DNA from: Treponema primitia ZAS-1 | GTDB taxonomy: Bacteria; Spirochaetota; Spirochaetia; Treponematales; Breznakiellaceae | Reading direction: 5' to 3' | NCBI RefSeq assembly: GCF_000297095.1 | Contig: NZ_AEEA01000156.1 | Coordinates: forward strand, 1-36,650 | DNA length: 36,650 nt | Part shown: piece after piece, positions 8,296 to 17,237 of the stretch | How positions within the stretch are numbered: the first letter of the stretch is position 1 | Layout: each line of letters opens with the position of its first letter | Program-made: the position numbers and the translations under genes | Notes under the pieces: model-generated | Seen by the model: only the letters and a program-made list of their open reading frames with translations | What the model was told of the DNA's origin: nothing | The model's database searches: none

Positions 8296-10137
8296 ATGGA
8301 TATACAAAAGACGATTAGCGCCCTTCCGCCCGATTTTTTAAGCGGGAAGCGGCTGCACTATGGTATAAAAGAAACCGGGGATGCCAATGAGATCGACCTG
8401 TGGTCCCTTGAGGAGTTGTTTGATCTTGCCGGCCTGGACCGGGAGGATCGGGCAGCCTTTTCGGACCGGGACGGAATAGCGGTCCAATGCGGCGGCTGGC
8501 AGTCCTGGTCTGCGGGCTGGGAACTCTTGGGAACGGAGGCCCTGCCCAAACGGGTCCGGCTTATCCCGGAGCTGCTCAAGCTCACCAACCGTCCCGGGGA
8601 TACAAAGGCGCCGGCAAACAGGAGGGGCAGGAACTGGCTCATAGGCCACTTTATCATGTACCTCCGCGCCGGAGACCGCTACCTCTGCATAGCCTCAGGC
8701 GAAGGGGATGGGCTGCCCCCGGTAACGTTCAGGATAAACCGGAAAAAAGCCCTGGTCAGCGCTGAAGTCTACTGTCCCGGCAAAACCTGGAAGGAAGGGG
8801 AAACTGCGGCGGAACTTTCGGTTTTCTTTGCCCGGGGATTTTTCAGCCTCAAGGACATCCTGAAAAAACTGTACCATCAGGATGATGCCTTCAAAACCGT
8901 CAATTTTCTGGGAGCGGTACCCGGGGGCTACGAATCCTGGTACAACCACTACACGGCGATCAACGAAAAAATCATACTTCAGGACCTCGAAAGCCTGGGC
9001 AAAACCGATAACCTCATCAAGCTGCGCTATCTGGACCGTCAGAAACCGGTGGTGTTCCAGATTGACGACGGCTGGGAAAAGGCGGTGGGAGACTGGGAGG
9101 TAAACCCGGAACGTTTCCCCCAGGGGCTGGCGCCGATTGCAAAACGGATAGAGGAAGCGGGGTATATCCCCGGTCTCTGGCTGGCCCCGTTCCTGGTAAC
9201 AAGGCAATCCCGTATTTTTTTGGAAAAACCGGAATGGGTCCTTCGGGACGAGGCGCGGCATAAACCGGTGGTGGCGGGGTTCAACCACCTCTGGGATAAT
9301 CAGTATTACTGTCTGGACATTTCCCGTGATGATGTACTGGATTATCTTAAAACCCTTATTGACCGGGCCATGGACGAATGGGGGTTCCGCTACATCAAAC
9401 TGGATTTTCTCTACACCGGCCTTTTCCCCGGGATCTTCGCTAATAAGGGCAGCCCGGATGAACACTACCGCCGGGCCTGTGCAGTCCTCACCGCCCGCAA
9501 CAGTAACGCTGCGGGGCTGCCCGCTGCCTACCTTGGCTGCGGCCTCCCCCTGGGGCTCTCCTACCGGCATTTCCCCCTCTCCCGTATCGGGGCGGATACC
9601 ATGGGAAACTGGGATTGGATCCTGGTAAAACTGCTGGGGCACGTGGGCCGTCCTTCCGCATATGTCAGCCTCATGGACACCATAGGCCGCTCCTTTATGA
9701 ACGGCACTATCTATATCAACGACCCGGATGTGATATTTCTGCGGAGCAGTAAATGTAACCTTTCGGTTAACGAAAAGGAACTAATCGCCCTGGTAAACTT
9801 TCTCCTGGCGGGGCAAATCATGTTTTCAGACAATCCCCACAGCTTAACCGAAGCCGATATAGCCCTGACCAGGCGCATCGCGGAACTGTACCACCGGCTG
9901 GAAGGGGACGAATACGGGGCGGTCCGCATAGGCCGGGATGTTTTCCGCCTGGAAAGCCGGTCGGGACGCACCGCGGGGATCATCAACCTTTCGGGGCGGG
10001 TCTGGCGGACCGGGAAGGACAAACAGCCCTGGGACGCCGTAGATTTTCTCATAGATCATTGTTATTTACCGCAAAATACAGAGGAAGGGGTGTTTTTTGC
10101 CCCCCATTCTATTACAATTATACAGGTAAAGGCATAA
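8296..10137 (+). CDS. GH36-type alpha-galactosidase-like glycoside hydrolase
   Basis: This 613-residue protein resembles clan GH-D/GH36 enzymes, which remove alpha-linked galactose from melibiose, raffinose-type sugars or galactomannan side chains. It has an N-terminal beta region, then a barrel starting near residue 250 with FQIDDGWEKAVGDWEVN. YIKLDFLYTG near 367 holds the expected Asp nucleophile, and RIGADTMGNWDW near 432 the candidate acid/base Asp. No signal peptide is seen, so it acts on imported oligosaccharide. Substrate specificity is inferred; other alpha-galactosyl or alpha-N-acetylgalactosaminyl activities are possible. Its stop overlaps the next start by one base (TAATG at 10135-10139), indicating translational coupling to the pyrophosphatase gene. 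Confidence 0.85.
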   Translation: MDIQKTISALPPDFLSGKRLHYGIKETGDANEIDLWSLEELFDLAGLDREDRAAFSDRDGIAVQCGGWQSWSAGWELLGTEALPKRVRLIPELLKLTNRPGDTKAPANRRGRNWLIGHFIMYLRAGDRYLCIASGEGDGLPPVTFRINRKKALVSAEVYCPGKTWKEGETAAELSVFFARGFFSLKDILKKLYHQDDAFKTVNFLGAVPGGYESWYNHYTAINEKIILQDLESLGKTDNLIKLRYLDRQKPVVFQIDDGWEKAVGDWEVNPERFPQGLAPIAKRIEEAGYIPGLWLAPFLVTRQSRIFLEKPEWVLRDEARHKPVVAGFNHLWDNQYYCLDISRDDVLDYLKTLIDRAMDEWGFRYIKLDFLYTGLFPGIFANKGSPDEHYRRACAVLTARNSNAAGLPAAYLGCGLPLGLSYRHFPLSRIGADTMGNWDWILVKLLGHVGRPSAYVSLMDTIGRSFMNGTIYINDPDVIFLRSSKCNLSVNEKELIALVNFLLAGQIMFSDNPHSLTEADIALTRRIAELYHRLEGDEYGAVRIGRDVFRLESRSGRTAGIINLSGRVWRTGKDKQPWDAVDFLIDHCYLPQNTEEGVFFAPHSITIIQVKA

Positions 10138-11789
10138 TGGAAAAACAAATTTATATAATTGGTCACCGGAACCCCGATACGGATTCGGTGGTATCCGCCG
10201 CAGCTTACGCCCGGCTTAAACAGGCCCAGGGGCAGCAGAATTGTTTTGCCGCCCGGGCGGGGAATCTTAGCCCCCAGACAGAGTACATTTTTAACCGCTT
10301 TAAAGTACCCGTACCGGAACATCTCCCGGATCTAATCCCGAAAACATCCTATTATCTTTCGGACCCCCCGGTAACCATCTCCGAGGATGTCGCCCTCTGG
10401 GATGCCCTGGAACGGATGCAGAAAGAATCGCTGCGGGTTATCCCCATTGTTGATGCCCAGGGAATGTACAAAAGTATGCTCCACTACCGGGGCTTTGCCA
10501 ATTACATCATCACCCACATCAACCCCCATAAGAAGTCCTATTTTCCCGTGTCCATCAACCATTTGATCAGTACCCTCCGGGCCCAGCCCATCACGGTGTT
10601 TAACGCACAGGAGGTGAAAAAGTCCCCCATTGTGGTGGCCGGTTCCTATAACGAATATTTCAAGCAGCACCTTGAGGAGGCGAGCCCCGCCGATGCCCTG
10701 GTAATCCTTGGGGATCGCTGGGATCTGCAGAAGTTCTGTCTCGAACGGAAGGTTCGGGCGCTGATCCTCACCAGCGGACATACCCTGGACCGTGAACTGT
10801 CGGCCCTGGCGGAAAAAAACGGGGTATCGGTGATAACCAGCCCCTTCGACACCTCCTCCACAGCGATGCTGATAATCTATTCAGCGCCGGTGGGCGCCAT
10901 GGGTGACGATACGGTACCCCTGGTCCGGCTTAACGATCCGGTCCGCAAAATCCGGGAACCCCTTTCCAAGGCCCCTTCCCGGTGCCTCCCGGTGGGGGAT
11001 GCCGATGGCCGGGTGGCGGGGCTTATCTTTGAGGGGGACCTGATCAAGGAACCGAATATCGAGGTGATCATGGTGGATCACAATGAGCCAAGCCAGGCTA
11101 TTGAGGGGATTGAACACTACCACATTCAGGAAGTGATAGACCACCACCGGCTGGGGAACCTTTCCACCAAATACCCCATCACCTTTATTAACAAAGTGGT
11201 GGGCGCCACCTGTACCATTATCGCCAATCTCTACCGGGAAGCCCATGTCCCCATGGAAAAGGAAATCGCATCAATACTGCTCTGCGGCATCCTGGCGGAT
11301 ACCCTGACCCTTCACTCCGCCACCACAACCGATACGGACAGAAATACTGCGGAATACCTCTCCTCGGTCACCGGTTTGGACATAAGCCAACTGGGCCAGG
11401 AGCTCCAGACCGAAGCGAACCGTATAAACGCCCGGCCCGCGGATGAACTGGTTGCCATGGATATGAAGGAATACGCCGAACAGGGGGCGGAATTCTCGGT
11501 AAGCCAGATTGAAACCGACCGGCCGGACGACCTGATTACCCGGCGGGAGGAGATCCTGGGGGAACTGGAAAAAATAGCCCTTTCCCGGAACTACCTTTTC
11601 GCCGCGCTCCTGGTTACGGATGTTACCATCCTGGATTCCCTGCTCTTTGTGGCGGGGAAAAAAGCCTTTACCACCCTAATCAATTTCCCTCAAAAGGATA
11701 CGGGGATCTATGTGATGAAGGACGTAGTTTCCCGGAAGAAACAGCTCATTCCGCTTCTTTCGGAACTGGTAGAAAAAGCGGGGGTATAA
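10137..11789 (+). CDS. ppaC: Manganese-dependent (family II) inorganic pyrophosphatase with CBS and DRTGG domains
   Basis: This cytoplasmic DHH-family enzyme hydrolyses pyrophosphate to phosphate. The N-terminus IIGHRNPDTDS supplies metal ligands, followed by a CBS region, a DRTGG-like domain and a second CBS region, and then MVDHNEPSQ and VIDHHRLGN. The C-terminal DHHA2 domain ends with the substrate-binding SRKKQLIP. CBS-containing family II enzymes are regulated by adenine nucleotides, so control by energy state is expected. The frame is open from 10059, but ATG 10137 gives the canonical start (MEKQIYIIGHRNP) and overlaps the galactosidase stop. The length is 550 residues, typical of the CBS/DRTGG subtype. 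Confidence 0.93.
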   Translation: MEKQIYIIGHRNPDTDSVVSAAAYARLKQAQGQQNCFAARAGNLSPQTEYIFNRFKVPVPEHLPDLIPKTSYYLSDPPVTISEDVALWDALERMQKESLRVIPIVDAQGMYKSMLHYRGFANYIITHINPHKKSYFPVSINHLISTLRAQPITVFNAQEVKKSPIVVAGSYNEYFKQHLEEASPADALVILGDRWDLQKFCLERKVRALILTSGHTLDRELSALAEKNGVSVITSPFDTSSTAMLIIYSAPVGAMGDDTVPLVRLNDPVRKIREPLSKAPSRCLPVGDADGRVAGLIFEGDLIKEPNIEVIMVDHNEPSQAIEGIEHYHIQEVIDHHRLGNLSTKYPITFINKVVGATCTIIANLYREAHVPMEKEIASILLCGILADTLTLHSATTTDTDRNTAEYLSSVTGLDISQLGQELQTEANRINARPADELVAMDMKEYAEQGAEFSVSQIETDRPDDLITRREEILGELEKIALSRNYLFAALLVTDVTILDSLLFVAGKKAFTTLINFPQKDTGIYVMKDVVSRKKQLIPLLSELVEKAGV

Positions 11790-11854
11790 GTTGCAAATAG
11801 TATCAAAATGGTTTATTACTAAATTGCTATGAAAAGTAGCATTGGAGGCATTTT

Positions 11855-12247
11855 ATGCAGGAAGTGTACGATTTTTTAAAGAAAACCAACACCTATTATC
11901 TGGCCACCCTGGAGGGTGATCAGCCCAGGGTACGCCCCTTCGGTACCATCGATCTTTTTGAGGGTAAGCTCTATATCCAGACCGGAAAAAGCAAGGACGT
12001 CTCAAAGCAGATCAAGGCAAACCCCAAAATCGAAATCAGCGCCTTCGACGGCGCCAGTTGGATCCGTATCCAGGCTAAGGCTATTGAAGACGACCGGCGG
12101 GAAGCGAAGGTGCATATGCTGGAGGCTTATCCGACCCTGAAGGACCGCTATTCCCCGGACGATGGCAATACCCAGGTGCTGTACCTCAAGGATGCGGTGG
12201 CAACCATCTCGACCTTTACCGGAGCGCCAAAGGTTATTAAGTTCTAA
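11855..12247 (+). CDS. Pyridoxamine 5'-phosphate oxidase-like FMN-binding protein
   Basis: The 130-residue protein matches the small split-barrel flavoprotein family related to PNPOx. It has YYLATLEGDQPRVRPFGTID near the N-terminus, then LYIQTGKSKDVSKQIKANP and ISAFDGASWIRIQ. Members bind FMN, F420 or haem and act as small reductases; the substrate is unknown. GGAGG lies 8 nt before the ATG. A possible weak promoter (TTGCAA 11791-11796, TATTAC 11814-11819) follows the pyrophosphatase stop, so it may be its own unit. Its last 11 bp overlap the convergent phospholipase-C-like gene. Confidence 0.85.
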   Translation: MQEVYDFLKKTNTYYLATLEGDQPRVRPFGTIDLFEGKLYIQTGKSKDVSKQIKANPKIEISAFDGASWIRIQAKAIEDDRREAKVHMLEAYPTLKDRYSPDDGNTQVLYLKDAVATISTFTGAPKVIKF

Positions 12248-13349
12248 ACCCCGTGCAACGAAGTTTCCCGCGCAGCCGCCGTTGTTGTTCCAGTACCGAT
12301 TCCAAGGGCAGCGGTTCAGAACGGCTTGGGGAACAGGGCTTGCCCTCCGCATCCTGGATGGAAAGCCCGCCGTTGCCTATGCTCCGGGCAGCCTCCACTA
12401 TGGGGAAAACCCCGGTCGCCAGGTATTTGGCGATGAGGGGGGTAAAAATTTCCACGGCAAAAGCCAAAGCCTGGGCGTAGATCTCCGGGAAGGACCTGGT
12501 TTCTGCGGGACTATCCCCTGCCGGGTAATACCAGGCCCGGTGTTCCCTGTTAAGGTAATCAATATCGTCGGGTAATTCTTCGGGGTAGATATAAACCAGG
12601 GGCATCTCTTCCAGTATTTGTTTTGCCAATGGGCTCTGAAATGCCGTTTTTCCGGGGTCCGTGTACCGGTAAAATCCCGCGCAGTCCCGGAAGGTATTGT
12701 CTATACGTTGGCTTAGTTTTTGGTCCTTAAGGGCCCGCTCGGGGAAGGCATGGCGGAGAGACTTGGCCAGAAGTTCCTTTAAGCCCCCCGGTGGATCTTC
12801 GCAGATTTGTGCCAGGCTGTCCTGGTCCCAGGATGCGGCGGGCTTGCCCCGGAGTTCTTCCAGCATGAGCACGTCCAGAACCCGTTCAAAAAAGGCGTGG
12901 ATGTTTCGCTCCACCCCGCGCCGTTCCCCGCTAAGCTTCACGGTCTTATACACAATATAGGGATGACAGGCGCGATCCAGAATGGCGTGGGTCATGAAGC
13001 CCAGGGCATAGGCGCCTAGGGCGGTGATACCCCCTTCGGGGCGGTGGGCTGCTATGTCCTCCGGCGAGGCAGGCGGGTCCGGCAAGCCCAGCTTCAGGAG
13101 GGCCGCAGTAAAGGTCCCGGAAAAGCGGCGATGCAGCAGGGTTCCGTATTCCAGACCCACAGGCTTGGTCATCTGGTTATGGTAGAAAATATCCGGACCC
13201 TGGCAGCCCAAGACAAAGGAGAAATGGTAATCCTTTTCAACCTTTTCCCGGGCTCTTTTGGCAACTACCCCAAATTCAGGGTAGAGAACCCGGAACATCC
13301 CGGCGATCACGTCTTCCCCAAAAAGGGTATGCAGGATCTGGGAAGGCAC
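12237..13349 (-). CDS. Zinc-dependent phospholipase C family protein
   Basis: The 370-residue protein begins MPSQILHTLFGEDVI and has HFSFVLGCQGPDIFYHNQ and THAILDRACHPYIVY, whose His and Asp residues fit the zinc ligands of the alpha-toxin/phospholipase C fold. In this family the enzyme cleaves phospholipid head groups, but no signal peptide is visible here, so the substrate and location are unclear. Translation starts at GTG (13349) with little ribosome binding sequence, 11 bp after the clpP stop, so it is probably translated by coupling at the end of the clpP operon. It converges on, and overlaps by 11 bp, the PNPOx-like gene. Confidence 0.8.
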   Translation of the reverse strand: MPSQILHTLFGEDVIAGMFRVLYPEFGVVAKRAREKVEKDYHFSFVLGCQGPDIFYHNQMTKPVGLEYGTLLHRRFSGTFTAALLKLGLPDPPASPEDIAAHRPEGGITALGAYALGFMTHAILDRACHPYIVYKTVKLSGERRGVERNIHAFFERVLDVLMLEELRGKPAASWDQDSLAQICEDPPGGLKELLAKSLRHAFPERALKDQKLSQRIDNTFRDCAGFYRYTDPGKTAFQSPLAKQILEEMPLVYIYPEELPDDIDYLNREHRAWYYPAGDSPAETRSFPEIYAQALAFAVEIFTPLIAKYLATGVFPIVEAARSIGNGGLSIQDAEGKPCSPSRSEPLPLESVLEQQRRLRGKLRCTGFRT

Positions 13350-13360
13350 GGTTTATCAGG

Positions 13361-13984
13361 TCAGTTTGCAGACCCGGTCAGTTCGCTGCGGGAACTGATA
13401 ACCCGGGAAATCAGGCCGTACTTAACCGCCTCATCGGCATTCATCCAGTAGTCCCGATCCGTATCCTTTTCCACCTGGGTAAAGGCCGCCCCGGTTTCGT
13501 CCGCAATAAGGCGGTTGATCTTTTCCCGGAGTTTTTCCAGTTCCCGGGCGTGGATTTCGATGTCCGTGGCCACACCCCGGATCCCCGAAAGCGGCTGATG
13601 TATAAGGTAATGGCTGTTGGGCAGCCCCACCCGCCGGTCCTTGGGACTGGCGAGCTGAATAATCGCCGCGGCGCTGGCCACCAGGCCCATACCGATGGTC
13701 CACACCGGGGGCTTCACAAAACGGATCATATCAAAGATGGCATAACCCGCATCGGCGTCCCCTCCGGGGGAATCAATAAAAATACGGATGGGATCATCCC
13801 CCATATCTTCCAGGAGCAAAAGCTGCCTGATGGTCCGTTCCGCCAGGTCCTTTTTTATCTCACCGGAAAGCAGGATGGTCCGGGTCTTGAGCATCCTGCT
13901 CATCAGGGGATCAACCCCCTTCCCTTCTTCCTTTTCCTGCTTCTCTTCTTCTTCCTCATCCTGGTCTATGGCACGGTACTCCAT
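13361..13984 (-). CDS. clpP: ClpP-type serine protease subunit with acidic N-terminal extension
   Basis: ClpP forms tetradecameric barrels that degrade proteins delivered by Clp ATPases. The 207-residue protein keeps the triad: Ser104 (GLVASAAAI), His129 (SHYLIHQPLSG) and an Asp at 175 or 178 (KDTDRDYWMNADEA). The nucleophile loop reads ASAAA where ASMGA is usual. The N-terminus is unusual: residues 9-22 are almost all Glu, Asp, Lys or Gln, where classical ClpP has a short propeptide or axial loop. AAGGAG six nt upstream favours ATG 13984 over the adjacent TTG. It sits between pncC and the phospholipase-C-like gene, not beside a Clp ATPase, so it may be a second ClpP paralogue. Confidence 0.9.
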   Translation of the reverse strand: MEYRAIDQDEEEEEKQEKEEGKGVDPLMSRMLKTRTILLSGEIKKDLAERTIRQLLLLEDMGDDPIRIFIDSPGGDADAGYAIFDMIRFVKPPVWTIGMGLVASAAAIIQLASPKDRRVGLPNSHYLIHQPLSGIRGVATDIEIHARELEKLREKINRLIADETGAAFTQVEKDTDRDYWMNADEAVKYGLISRVISSRSELTGSAN

Positions 13985-14036
13985 CAATTACTCCTTAGTA
14001 CTAATATAGAAAATATAAAAACTAATAACGGTAAGG

Positions 14037-14513
14037 TCAATTCAATTTTTTAAGCAGCTCCGCGATTGCGTCCGCCGCGGCGGCGTTCCGGATAGCACTC
14101 CGATCGCCGGTATAGTGATAAACCACGGCCTCCACCGGAAAACCCCTGCGGGCAGTACCTATCCAGACCGTACCCACACGCTGCCCCGAACCGTCCCCGT
14201 CCGGACCGGCCAGACCGGTAACCGATACCGCCGCGCCGGCGCCGCTTTTTTCCAAAGCCCCCTCCGCCATGGCCGCCGCAGTCTCCCGGCTTACCGCTCC
14301 GTAACGGCGGATAGTGTCCGCATCTACCCCCAGGAGTTTTATCTTGGCATCCACAGAATAGGTAACAAAGGAACCCCAGAAAACCCGGGAAGCCCCGGGA
14401 ACCCGGGCGATGAGATCCGCCACCAGCCCGGCGGTACAGGATTCGGCTGCCGCCAGGGTAAGGGAGGCTGCGGCCAGGGTTTCTATAAGGGTCTCTGCGG
14501 GGGACTCAGCCAT
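14037..14513 (-). CDS. pncC: CinA C-terminal domain protein (PncC-like nicotinamide-nucleotide amidase)
   Basis: The 158-residue protein is the stand-alone CinA C-terminal domain. Typical motifs are LAAAESCTAGLVADLIARVPG, GSFVTYSVDAKIKLLGV (containing the conserved Y-K region) and SVTGLAGPDGDGSGQRVGTVW. Family members deamidate nicotinamide mononucleotide to nicotinate mononucleotide in pyridine nucleotide recycling; activity here is inferred from family. The start overlaps the end of the bactofilin gene by 8 bp, so translation is probably coupled. Confidence 0.9.
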   Translation of the reverse strand: MAESPAETLIETLAAASLTLAAAESCTAGLVADLIARVPGASRVFWGSFVTYSVDAKIKLLGVDADTIRRYGAVSRETAAAMAEGALEKSGAGAAVSVTGLAGPDGDGSGQRVGTVWIGTARRGFPVEAVVYHYTGDRSAIRNAAAADAIAELLKKLN

Positions 14514-14925
14514 TCATTCTCTGCAATTCAGCCTTGATTTCTTCGGTGGGACGGGAGAAGATCTCCACGTCCTTATCCAAAGCGGTCATACTACACTGGC
14601 CTTCAAAGAGGACCCCATCGGCAATACGCAGCCGGGCGGCGGTACAGTCGCCCCGGACCTCGGCGCCGCTTAACATATCGATCTTATCCATGGCATGAAC
14701 CGCCCCAACCACGGTCCCATAGACCGTGAGGGAACTTACGGTAATATGATCCGCCTCCACCACCGCCCCCTTATCCACAATAAGGGCGCCCGAAGCTTCT
14801 ATGGTTCCCTTGAATTTTCCCTGGATACAGAGGGTCTCCTTAAACCGGAGAAGCCCGTTGAAACTGGTATGGTTTCCTAAAACCACCGTGTGGGAGCCGC
14901 CCTTTTTACTATCCGTCTTTGCCAT
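14506..14925 (-). CDS. Bactofilin family cytoskeletal protein
   Basis: Bactofilins self-assemble without nucleotide into filaments that organise cell-wall enzymes, and in spirochaetes they contribute to cell shape. The 139-residue protein has the right-handed beta-helix repeat pattern: LCIQGKFKGTIEASGALIVD, then GAVVEADHITVSSLTVYGTVVG, then LSGAEVRGDCTAARLRIADG. Short flexible tails lie either side. It sits 6 bp after a response regulator lacking an output domain and overlaps pncC. Clustering with lnt suggests a cell-envelope operon. Confidence 0.92.
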   Translation of the reverse strand: MAKTDSKKGGSHTVVLGNHTSFNGLLRFKETLCIQGKFKGTIEASGALIVDKGAVVEADHITVSSLTVYGTVVGAVHAMDKIDMLSGAEVRGDCTAARLRIADGVLFEGQCSMTALDKDVEIFSRPTEEIKAELQRMNG

Positions 14926-14931
14926 ATTCCC

Positions 14932-15645
14932 CTAATCCTGCCGCAAAGAATGCTGTATCCGGGTTTCCAGGGTCTTAATACCGATTTCATGCTTCTTAAG
15001 ATCCTCCCATTCGGTAAGGGTCCGCTCTATCCGGGCATCCAACTCCGCAATATGCTTTCGCACGGAGCCGGTCTTTTCCTTTATAATCCCCAGGAGCCGG
15101 GGCAGGGTACTTTCATCAATGAGCTCCCCCTCCCGGGTAACCATGGCAATAGCGGTCTCCAGATCATCCATGCTCTTAATAAAAGCCCCCACAGAAGCCT
15201 TCATATCGGCGCTAAGCTCCTCCGCCTGGCTCAAACGGGATTCCCGGACCACTATCTGGCCAAAGAGCTCCCGGTTCCGAAGTACCGCCCTGATTCTGGC
15301 CAGAACTTCGGAAAAATTAAAGGGTTTGGTAATATAATCGTCTATGCCAAGCTCAAAACCTTCAACCTTGTCTTTCACATCATCCAGGGCGGAAAGCATA
15401 ATAATCGGTATTTCCTGATACTTAGGATCGGCCTTGAGCAGCTTGGTAAGCTCCCAACCGGACATTTTGGGCATAATATTGTCTAAAATGATGAGATCCG
15501 GATGAAACCGTTTTACCATTTCAAGGGCTGCCTCGCCGTCTTCCGCTTTATCAACATCAAAGCCAAGTTTGGAAAGAATCACCTCAAAGAATTCAACATT
15601 CAGAGGATCATCATCGGCTATGAGTATTTTTTTTCGTGTATTCAT
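14932..15645 (-). CDS. Response regulator: receiver domain plus C-terminal coiled coil
   Basis: The 237-residue protein has a complete receiver domain: acidic pocket Asp11-13, phosphorylation site Asp55 (LIILDNIMPKMSG), Thr/Ser switch in IIMLSALDD, and Lys in DDYITKPFN. The remaining 110 residues are predicted helical and coiled coil, with no DNA-binding or enzymatic domain, so it presumably signals through protein contacts. The frame extends 28 codons upstream, but AGGAAGG before ATG 15645 and the receiver boundary support this start. It overlaps the lnt stop by 4 bp (ATGA). No histidine kinase is nearby, so its partner is unknown. Confidence 0.9.
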   Translation of the reverse strand: MNTRKKILIADDDPLNVEFFEVILSKLGFDVDKAEDGEAALEMVKRFHPDLIILDNIMPKMSGWELTKLLKADPKYQEIPIIMLSALDDVKDKVEGFELGIDDYITKPFNFSEVLARIRAVLRNRELFGQIVVRESRLSQAEELSADMKASVGAFIKSMDDLETAIAMVTREGELIDESTLPRLLGIIKEKTGSVRKHIAELDARIERTLTEWEDLKKHEIGIKTLETRIQHSLRQD

Positions 15646-17237
15646 CGATTCCTTCCTCTTTTCATTATACCCCGCCCTATTCCCAGGATCAACATGATAA
15701 GCGCCGCGGCGGTGAAGAGTTTGGCCCAAAGATCGCCCCAGCGGGTATAGGGGGTTTCCGTTTTGATTACCGGAACCTCCACGTTAAGCCAGGCCTGTGT
15801 AAAGGGTTCCGCCATGGCGATCACCCTGCCGTTTGGATCGACAGCGCAGGTTTGGCCCGAAGCGGTGGACCGCACCATGGAACGGCGGTTTTCTACCGCC
15901 CGGAATACCGCCATGGACAGGTGCTGCATCTGGGCGGGAACGCTTTTTGACCAGGCGTCATTACTGAGGTTTACGATAATCTCCGCCCCATTACGGACAA
16001 AGTCCCGGGAAAGGTAGCCAAAAATATCTTCAAAACAAATGGGGCTTGAAAATTTCACCCCCCGGGCCTCAAAGACCGTGGCCTCCTCCCCCTCTTTCCA
16101 AAAGTGGGTATCCGCCTCTTTCAGGGCCTTATAAACCAAGGGGAGCTGCTTTTCGTAGGGAAAATATTCCGTAAAGGGTACCAGATGCTGTTTCCGGTAA
16201 ACCTGCGCAATCCGGCCCTCCTCAAAGAGCATCACCGCATTGTAGTCCACCCGGTCCCAGGAACCGTTGGGCATCATCTCCAGCCGGCCGTCATCGTTTC
16301 CGATAACATAGGGAACATCCTGGGTTTCCAGAAAGGTTATGAGCTCCTTCACCAGATCCCAGGATTGGCGGTCATCCCGGTACACCGTATGCCAATAGAT
16401 GCGGGGGACAAAGGCAGTTTCAGACCAGACCACCAGATCCGGTTTGGGATCCGAAGCCAGCGCTTCCAGGGAAAGACGCTTCAGGATTTCATAGTTTTCC
16501 CGGTAGTCCTTCATATCCCCCCGCCAGGGATCGGTATTGTGCTGTATCAGGGCAAAACGGGCCTTGGGGGCATCGGAATAATCCACCGGGGATACAAATC
16601 CATAGATCAGGGCGGCCGTCAGGGCGATTACCCAGACCAAGCCTGCGGCCCATTCCCGGTTTAGAAATGCCCGGACCGGCCGGTCCTTCAGGGCAGCGGC
16701 CAAATATGCCGAGGGGAACACCACCAGGGCGGAAACACCCCATACCCCAAAAATACCGGCAATTTGGATCACCGGCAAAACCTGCCACTGGGAGTACCCG
16801 GCAATGCCGTAGGGGTAACCCAAAAAACCCTGGGTCCGCAGGTATTCGTAGACGATCCAAAGGAGCCACTGGAGTATATAGCCCTTGCGGGGAAAAAGGA
16901 TGGACGCCAATTTAAGCAAGGGGAAAAGGACGGCAAAATAAAAGAGATAAATGGAACCCACGATGAGTCCCGCCAAAGGGTGGAACACACTAAGCCAGTA
17001 GTTGAACAAACCGTAGGCGGTATACCCGTAGAGGGCGCCGAAAAAAACCGAAGCCGGCAGGGATACCCGATGGATAACCCAAAAAACCGGGACAAAGGCT
17101 ATCCATCCTAAAAAAGAGATACCATTTACCGTTAAAAGATTTGGAAAAGATGCGGCAAACAACAGGGCCCCAAGGAGTATCACCGCAAGGTGGATAAGGA
17201 AACCCCTCCACCCCCCGGGACCCTTAGGGGTATTCAT
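15642..17237 (-). CDS. lnt: Apolipoprotein N-acyltransferase
   Basis: Lnt adds the third acyl chain to the N-terminal cysteine of lipoproteins at the outer face of the inner membrane. The 531-residue protein has an N-terminal block of hydrophobic helices, a nitrilase-type periplasmic domain and a final C-terminal helix. Triad residues are visible: Glu in VVWSETAFVP (about 268), Lys in VYRKQHLVPFTEYFP (about 349) and Cys in SPICFEDIFG (about 401). It overlaps both neighbours by 4 bp (HU upstream, response regulator downstream), so all three are translationally coupled. A spirochaete rich in lipoproteins would need it. Confidence 0.95.
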   Translation of the reverse strand: MNTPKGPGGWRGFLIHLAVILLGALLFAASFPNLLTVNGISFLGWIAFVPVFWVIHRVSLPASVFFGALYGYTAYGLFNYWLSVFHPLAGLIVGSIYLFYFAVLFPLLKLASILFPRKGYILQWLLWIVYEYLRTQGFLGYPYGIAGYSQWQVLPVIQIAGIFGVWGVSALVVFPSAYLAAALKDRPVRAFLNREWAAGLVWVIALTAALIYGFVSPVDYSDAPKARFALIQHNTDPWRGDMKDYRENYEILKRLSLEALASDPKPDLVVWSETAFVPRIYWHTVYRDDRQSWDLVKELITFLETQDVPYVIGNDDGRLEMMPNGSWDRVDYNAVMLFEEGRIAQVYRKQHLVPFTEYFPYEKQLPLVYKALKEADTHFWKEGEEATVFEARGVKFSSPICFEDIFGYLSRDFVRNGAEIIVNLSNDAWSKSVPAQMQHLSMAVFRAVENRRSMVRSTASGQTCAVDPNGRVIAMAEPFTQAWLNVEVPVIKTETPYTRWGDLWAKLFTAAALIMLILGIGRGIMKRGRNR

